A DNA stretch of 64,000 nt from Prosthecobacter dejongeii (GTDB lineage Bacteria > Verrucomicrobiota > Verrucomicrobiia > Verrucomicrobiales > Verrucomicrobiaceae): positions 1,054,001 to 1,118,000 of the forward strand of contig NZ_JACHIF010000001.1 in assembly GCF_014203045.1 (NCBI RefSeq). Direction: 5' to 3'. The position numbers were made by a program, and so were the translations under genes. The first letter of the stretch is position 1. Every line of letters starts with the position of its first letter. The notes beneath the pieces are model-generated. The model saw nothing but the letters and a program-made list of their open reading frames with translations. It had not been told where the DNA came from and did not search any database. Shown in pieces: positions 60,303-64,000 of the stretch.

Positions 60303-60791
60303 ATGCGTAACTCGCTGTTTTCCTTGATCGCTATTTTTGTGTCTGGCTTCTTCATTTGGCTCGGGTGGAGCCACTACTCGAAAGGGAAAGCGAGTGAGAA
60401 ATGGCCGACAGCTCAAGGGACCGTTCTGGAATCTGAAGTGGCTGAAAGCCGCAAAACGCGTTCAGGCTCCAGCTCACGCATGTATGAGGCCCGTGTGCGC
60501 TACGAATACGAAGTGGACGGCCAGAAGATCAAAGGGGATCAAGTGACGTTTATGGATGGCAGTTCCAGCAATCGCTCCGATGCAGCCAATGTAGTGAATC
60601 AGCTACCCGTCGGAAAGGTGGTGCCTGTTCATTACAATCCAACCAATCCCCATGAAGCTTGTCTTTTTAATGAAGTTGGTACGATGCCGTGGCTGATGAT
60701 GGGCGGAGGAGGCATCGGACTTTTAATGTCATTGAAGACCCTGATCTTTGGCAGTCAGGTGAGACGCCGTCGGGAGATCCGCTTTAGCTGA
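60303..60791 (+). CDS. DUF3592 membrane protein
   Basis: A 162-residue protein with a membrane helix at each end (about residues 7-24, IAIFVSGFFIWLGWSHY, and 128-150, MPWLMMGGGGIGLLMSLKTLIFG). The central periplasmic or exposed beta domain contains WPTAQGTVLESEV, RVRYEYEVDGQKIKGDQVTF and GKVVPVHYNPTNPHEACLF. These are the DUF3592 hallmarks, a domain of unknown function found in many membrane proteins. It is monocistronic, between the amber-interrupted NAGPA-like gene and mnmG. Confidence 0.85.
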   Translation: MRNSLFSLIAIFVSGFFIWLGWSHYSKGKASEKWPTAQGTVLESEVAESRKTRSGSSSRMYEARVRYEYEVDGQKIKGDQVTFMDGSSSNRSDAANVVNQLPVGKVVPVHYNPTNPHEACLFNEVGTMPWLMMGGGGIGLLMSLKTLIFGSQVRRRREIRFS

Positions 60792-60821
60792 TACTTTGAG
60801 GAGAAGGGGAAGATTCGATGA

Positions 60822-62684
60822 TCACCCCTTTCTCAACATCACGGCCAGCAGGGCAATATCCGCTGGGGTGACGCCCTGGATGCGGGTGGCCTGGCCGAGT
60901 GTGGTGGGGCGGATCTGGGAGAGGCGCATATTCGCCTCTTTTTTCATGCCTTGGATCTTGGAGTAGTCGAAGTTGGCGGGGATCTCTTTTTCATCCATGC
61001 GTGCGGTCTTTTCCAGCATCACTTCTTGGCGCTGGATGTAGCCTTCGTACTTGAGGTCATTTTCCAAGAGCTGCCAGATTTCATCGCTGAACTGACTGCG
61101 AATGTCCTGGGGCAGGGAAGTGTGATCGTTTTCTGTGCGACGGATCCATGCGTGCAGGCGCATGGATTCATGACTGGTGGTCTGGGCTAAACGGTGAGCT
61201 TCGGCCAAACGAGCGGCTTTTTCGGCGGTGTGATCACGGCGGAAATCATCCACCAGACCGAGAGCAGCAGCACGTGGAGTGAGGCGAAGGTCACAATTAT
61301 CCTGCCGGAGAAGCAGGCGATATTCAGCGCGAGAAGTGAAAAGGCGGTAGGGCTCGGTGGTGCCTTTGGTGACAAGGTCATCCACCAGGACTCCCAAATA
61401 AGCTTCGCTGCGGCCTAAAATGAGGGGAGGTTTGCCATGGATTTTCAGGGCCGCATTGGCTCCGGCAAGAAGTCCCTGACCGGCAGCTTCTTCATAACCG
61501 GAGGTGCCATTGATCTGACCGGCGAAGTAGAGACCGCCGACACGCTTGGTTTCCAGTGTTGAAGAAAGCTGAGTTGGCGGGCAGTAGTCGTATTCCACGG
61601 CATAACCCGGACGGATGATTTCGGCCTTTTCCAGACCGACGATGGAGCGGATAAACTCAAGTTGGACCTCGTAGGGCAGGGAAGTGGAGACCCCATTGAT
61701 GTAGAATTCGCGGGTATGACGACCCTCCGGTTCGAGGAAAACTTGGTGCCGATCCTTCTCGGCAAAGCGCACCACCTTGTCCTCAATGGAAGGACAATAG
61801 CGTGGACCGACCCCTTCGATGCGCCCGCAATACATCGGGGACTTGTCCAAATTGGCCCGGATCACGTCGTGCGTTTGGGTATTGGTGTAGGTGATCCAGC
61901 ACGGAGTTTGTTCCACGTGGAACATTTTTGGGCCCCAATGGTTGAGCGTAAACAGGTCCTGTTCCTCATCTTTGACCCCGGAAAGGTAGCTGAAATGGGG
62001 CGCTGGAGAGTCGCCTGGCTGGACCTCACACTTGGTGAAATCAATGCTTCGGCTGTTGATTCGGCAGGGGGTGCCAGTCTTAAAACGCTTCACCTCAAAG
62101 CCGAGATGGAGGAGGCTGTCAGAGAGGGTGGAGGTGCTGTCGCCCATGCGTCCGCCGACCTGGTTTTGCAGCCCCACATGCAGCAGTCCACGCATAAAAG
62201 TGCCTGAAGAAATGACGACGGCGGAGGCACGATAGACCATGCCGAGGCTGGTGCGGATGCCGACAACCACGTCATTTTCGACTAAAATCTCGGCCGCGTT
62301 GCCCTGGTGCATGTCTAAGTTAGGCTGGTTTTCGATCAGCCATTTCATGCGAAACTGGTAAGCTTTCTTGTCGCACTGGGCGCGGGGGCTCTGCACCGAG
62401 GGGCCTTTTCGGGCATTGAGCATGCGAAACTGAATGCCCGTAGCGTCTGTGTTCAGACCCATCACACCCCCAAGGGCATCAATCTCACGAACCACATGAC
62501 CCTTGGCCAAACCGCCGATGGCGGGGTTGCAGGACATCTGGGAAATGGTATCCAGGTTCTGGGTGAGAATGGCCGTTTGGCAGCCCAATCGGGCAGCCGC
62601 CATGGCGGCCTCTACCCCGGCATGGCCTGCTCCGCAGACGATGACATCGTAGTGTTTCGGGTAGGTGTAGAGGCTAGTGGACAT
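60822..62684 (-). CDS. mnmG: tRNA uridine-5-carboxymethylaminomethyl modification enzyme MnmG
   Basis: With MnmE and GTP, folate and FAD, MnmG modifies U34 of some tRNAs. The 620-residue protein begins [34 protein letters not shown] with the FAD site. It then has [109 protein letters not shown] and [14 protein letters not shown]. The C-terminal helical domain is intact. mnmG often lies near the chromosome origin beside parAB/rsmG; here none follow, but a perfect parS-like palindrome lies inside the gene and another in its 5' region. Confidence 0.98.
   Translation of the reverse strand: MSTSLYTYPKHYDVIVCGAGHAGVEAAMAAARLGCQTAILTQNLDTISQMSCNPAIGGLAKGHVVREIDALGGVMGLNTDATGIQFRMLNARKGPSVQSPRAQCDKKAYQFRMKWLIENQPNLDMHQGNAAEILVENDVVVGIRTSLGMVYRASAVVISSGTFMRGLLHVGLQNQVGGRMGDSTSTLSDSLLHLGFEVKRFKTGTPCRINSRSIDFTKCEVQPGDSPAPHFSYLSGVKDEEQDLFTLNHWGPKMFHVEQTPCWITYTNTQTHDVIRANLDKSPMYCGRIEGVGPRYCPSIEDKVVRFAEKDRHQVFLEPEGRHTREFYINGVSTSLPYEVQLEFIRSIVGLEKAEIIRPGYAVEYDYCPPTQLSSTLETKRVGGLYFAGQINGTSGYEEAAGQGLLAGANAALKIHGKPPLILGRSEAYLGVLVDDLVTKGTTEPYRLFTSRAEYRLLLRQDNCDLRLTPRAAALGLVDDFRRDHTAEKAARLAEAHRLAQTTSHESMRLHAWIRRTENDHTSLPQDIRSQFSDEIWQLLENDLKYEGYIQRQEVMLEKTARMDEKEIPANFDYSKIQGMKKEANMRLSQIRPTTLGQATRIQGVTPADIALLAVMLRKG
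61909..61924. promoter_or_regulatory. parS-like ParB-binding site inside mnmG
   Basis: TGTTCCACGTGGAACA is a perfect 16-bp palindrome. It matches the parS consensus TGTTtCACGTGaAACA apart from the symmetric t/c and a/g change that is common in Pseudomonas parS sites. Occurrence by chance is possible but unlikely. Confidence 0.7.
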
Positions 62685-62747
62685 GATCAGAGAGGGGGGA
62701 TGGCGCTGGTTGAAGTCGCTTTACCCGACCCTAGCACAACTCCAAAA

Positions 62748-62765
62748 TTGTTCCATGTGGAACAA
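62748..62765. promoter_or_regulatory. parS-like site upstream of mnmG
   Basis: TTGTTCCATGTGGAACAA has 8-bp arms TTGTTCCA/TGGAACAA around a TG centre, one base from the parS core (CACGTG to CATGTG). It lies 64 bp upstream of the mnmG start in the 93-bp gap before the next gene. Confidence 0.55.
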
Positions 62766-62777
62766 AAAGAGCTTGGG

Positions 62778-63092
62778 TTAGGAACTCTGGGCCATGGCTG
62801 AGAGGAAGATAAGGCTCATCGGAACTGCGATCAAAAGGGCCAAAAGGACCATGGCTAAGGCGATGAAACCTTGGTAACGCCTCTCTTTTTGGCTCAATGC
62901 GATGATGCTGTCCCGAGCAGCAAGCAGTAGATAAGCGACGTGAGTGAAAGCGATAGCCACGTATGAGACGAGGAAACATGACTGGCTGATACCACCGGCA
63001 ATTCCCAGTTTGGTTTTGAAAAGCGAAGCGAGTAGCAGTAAGGCAACTCCACTCAGTGGCTAAGTAAACCAAACTCGCAGCGTGGTCATCAT
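62778..63092 (-). pseudogene. Small membrane protein gene with in-frame amber
   Basis: From the ATG at 63092 the frame reads MMTTLRVWFT, then TAG (63060-63062, codon 11), then PLSGVALLLLASLFKTKLG, SQSCFLVSYVAIAFTHVAYLLLAARD, SQKERRYQGFIALAMVLLALLIAVPMSLIFLSAM in the same frame to the stop at 62778. The continuous hydrophobic pattern (three helices) on both sides of the codon shows that one protein of about 104 residues was interrupted. A shorter product could begin at the GTG at 62960, losing the first helix. No family is recognised. Confidence 0.55.
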
Positions 63093-63144
63093 CGCCCGTT
63101 CTGCGGGAAGGTTAGAAGGGTGGCATTCATCAGGGACTTTGATC

Positions 63145-63872
63145 TCAGAGAATCTGGCCTGAAATGGCGTCTGTTGCCAGGAAGGTTTTCAGGGCTTCGT
63201 TCGTCTCAGTAGGGGCCTCCGGCTGGGGGACAAACAGGGTGGAATTGATGATTCGGGGAGTGCCAGGGCTCGGGATGTTTAGCACTTCAGCTCCATGAAG
63301 GATGCCAAGACCGGGCAGGGGAGAGGATGCTGGAAGGGAGCTGTTGTTGACGATGACGATTCTATTCTGTCCATCGTCCCATTCGGGCAGTGCCTGGGTG
63401 TAGGGTTGTAGTGCCTCTCTTCCTTTTTGGGTGAACATGGGGTTTTGATGCTCCAAAAATTCGTGGGGTGATAGGCCCAGATCGGCGGCGCATCGTGAGT
63501 AATCTGAAATCAGAAAGCGGCTAGTGACGACACTGGGTTCATAACCGAGCATCAAAAAGGAGCAGGTTGGGCCACCGTCGAGATGGAGACGAGTGTTTTT
63601 CTTTTGATCAAAACGACCCGGGAATAGTAGGCCAGGGTTTGGCCATGGTCGGTTTGAAAGATGTTGGAGAGTTGTTCCTTTAGCCACACCATCGTCCGCC
63701 GGAGCTGAAAGGAATCCACCTGTCCAGACAGGCTGAGGCAGGCAAATCCGGGTTGGGTAAGATCCTGACGAAAGACTTTGGTCGCCACCCAATCTGGCAG
63801 GGTCGGGGACATATTTTCCTCTGCACCGATATGAATGTGGCAATCTTCAGGCTTCCAGAAAGCAGGCATCAT
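63145..63872 (-). pseudogene. Hypothetical protein gene with a frameshift
   Basis: The first frame (from ATG 63872) encodes MMPAFWKPEDCHIHIGAEENM, SFQLRRTMVWLKEQLSNIF and TDHGQTLAYYSR. The next frame continues with DQKKNTRLHLDGGPTCSFLMLGYEPSVVTSRFL and runs to the stop at 63145 with plausible protein sequence (LGLSPHEFLEHQNPMFTQKG, TPRIINSTLFVPQPEAP). The switch falls at about 63600-63622, where one missing base would join both. I do not recognise the protein; the intact form would be about 242 residues, with no signal peptide or membrane segment apparent. Confidence 0.6.
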
Positions 63873-63974
63873 CCATGCTACTTCGATGGAGTTAGCTGTC
63901 CAGGTTCTGTTGGCTTCATCGGACTCCTGACTTGCTTCCCCCTTTCACCCGGCTAGTATTCGGCTCCCTCAACT

Positions 63975-64000
63975 ATGGCCACTAAGACTGCTCCTTCCGC
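63975..64000 (+). CDS. Start of a gene cut by the window edge
   Basis: An ATG at 63975 opens MATKTAPSA before the sequence ends. A lysine/alanine/serine start like this is common in small DNA-binding or ribosome-associated proteins, but eight codons cannot show which. The 100 bp upstream hold no other feature. Confidence 0.35.

Noticed and set aside
59460-63092. Idea that TAG is recoded to an amino acid in this organism
   Set aside because: Several clearly intact genes here end in TAG (for example the sulfatase at 59452 and the regulator at 3483), so the two internal ambers are better explained as mutations.

Overview
The window looks like chromosomal DNA of a Verrucomicrobiota bacterium, probably Verrucomicrobiaceae (Prosthecobacter/Verrucomicrobium-like). 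This is inferred from gene content and style: moderately high GC, an autotransporter-type beta-strand-repeat protein with a C-terminal PEP-CTERM tag, a formylglycine sulfatase, many secreted proteins of unknown function, Ig-like and WD40 surface proteins, an operon for a DUF3570/ApbE/DUF4266 system, and an IF-1 with a proline/arginine extension. No database search was possible, so the taxonomy is an inference.

Layout. 1-4.1 kb: 3' truncated pyrC, then a divergent pair of short operons (DUF899 protein plus a CPxC membrane peptide to the left; TPR/winged-helix regulator plus a small propeller protein to the right). 4.1-7.2 kb: an accessory pocket with an inverted pair of repeats, three unknown genes, a decayed copy of the carB 3' end and a lipoprotein gene. 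7.2-20 kb: carB, a Uma2 protein, a three-hairpin repeat, a secreted protein, a DMT transporter, an OmpA-domain protein, the large PEP-CTERM protein, a GYF-AIM24 protein and a secreted helix-hairpin-helix protein. 20-22 kb: aguB-aguA (agmatine to putrescine). 22-25.8 kb: a compact natural-product operon, yceI - type III polyketide synthase - a fused membrane methyltransferase/FAD hydroxylase.

25.9-38.1 kb is the most unusual block. It is one long leftward gene run: small periplasmic protein, TolC-like outer-membrane protein, ECF-type sigma factor, CzcA-type RND pump (no adaptor gene), DUF3570 protein (frameshifted in a G7 tract), ApbE flavin transferase, TlpA thioredoxin, DUF4266 lipoprotein with a Cys-Gly-Cys tail, and an Ig-like giant protein. 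Both DUF3570 and the Ig-like protein carry a sequence close to the ApbE flavinylation motif (DAISGAS and DSVAGAT). My reading is an envelope flavin/thiol redox system tied to metal efflux.

38-48 kb: secreted alpha/beta hydrolase, gph, L,D-transpeptidase, an orphan coiled-coil protein, and a leftward operon of an HtrA-like protease, a WD40 protein and a cupin. 48-53 kb: Fur-family regulator - sufC - YcxB-like membrane protein - sufB - sufD, with a Fur/PerR-like palindrome directly in front of the regulator gene, then an EEP-family phosphatase/nuclease. 53.8-57.2 kb: RNase-H-like exonuclease, infA, tRNA-His, rnc, aroC. 57-64 kb: secreted msrA, a sulfatase, mnmG with parS-like palindromes inside it and upstream of it, and three broken genes (two in-frame amber codons, one frameshift), followed by the start of a truncated gene at the right edge.
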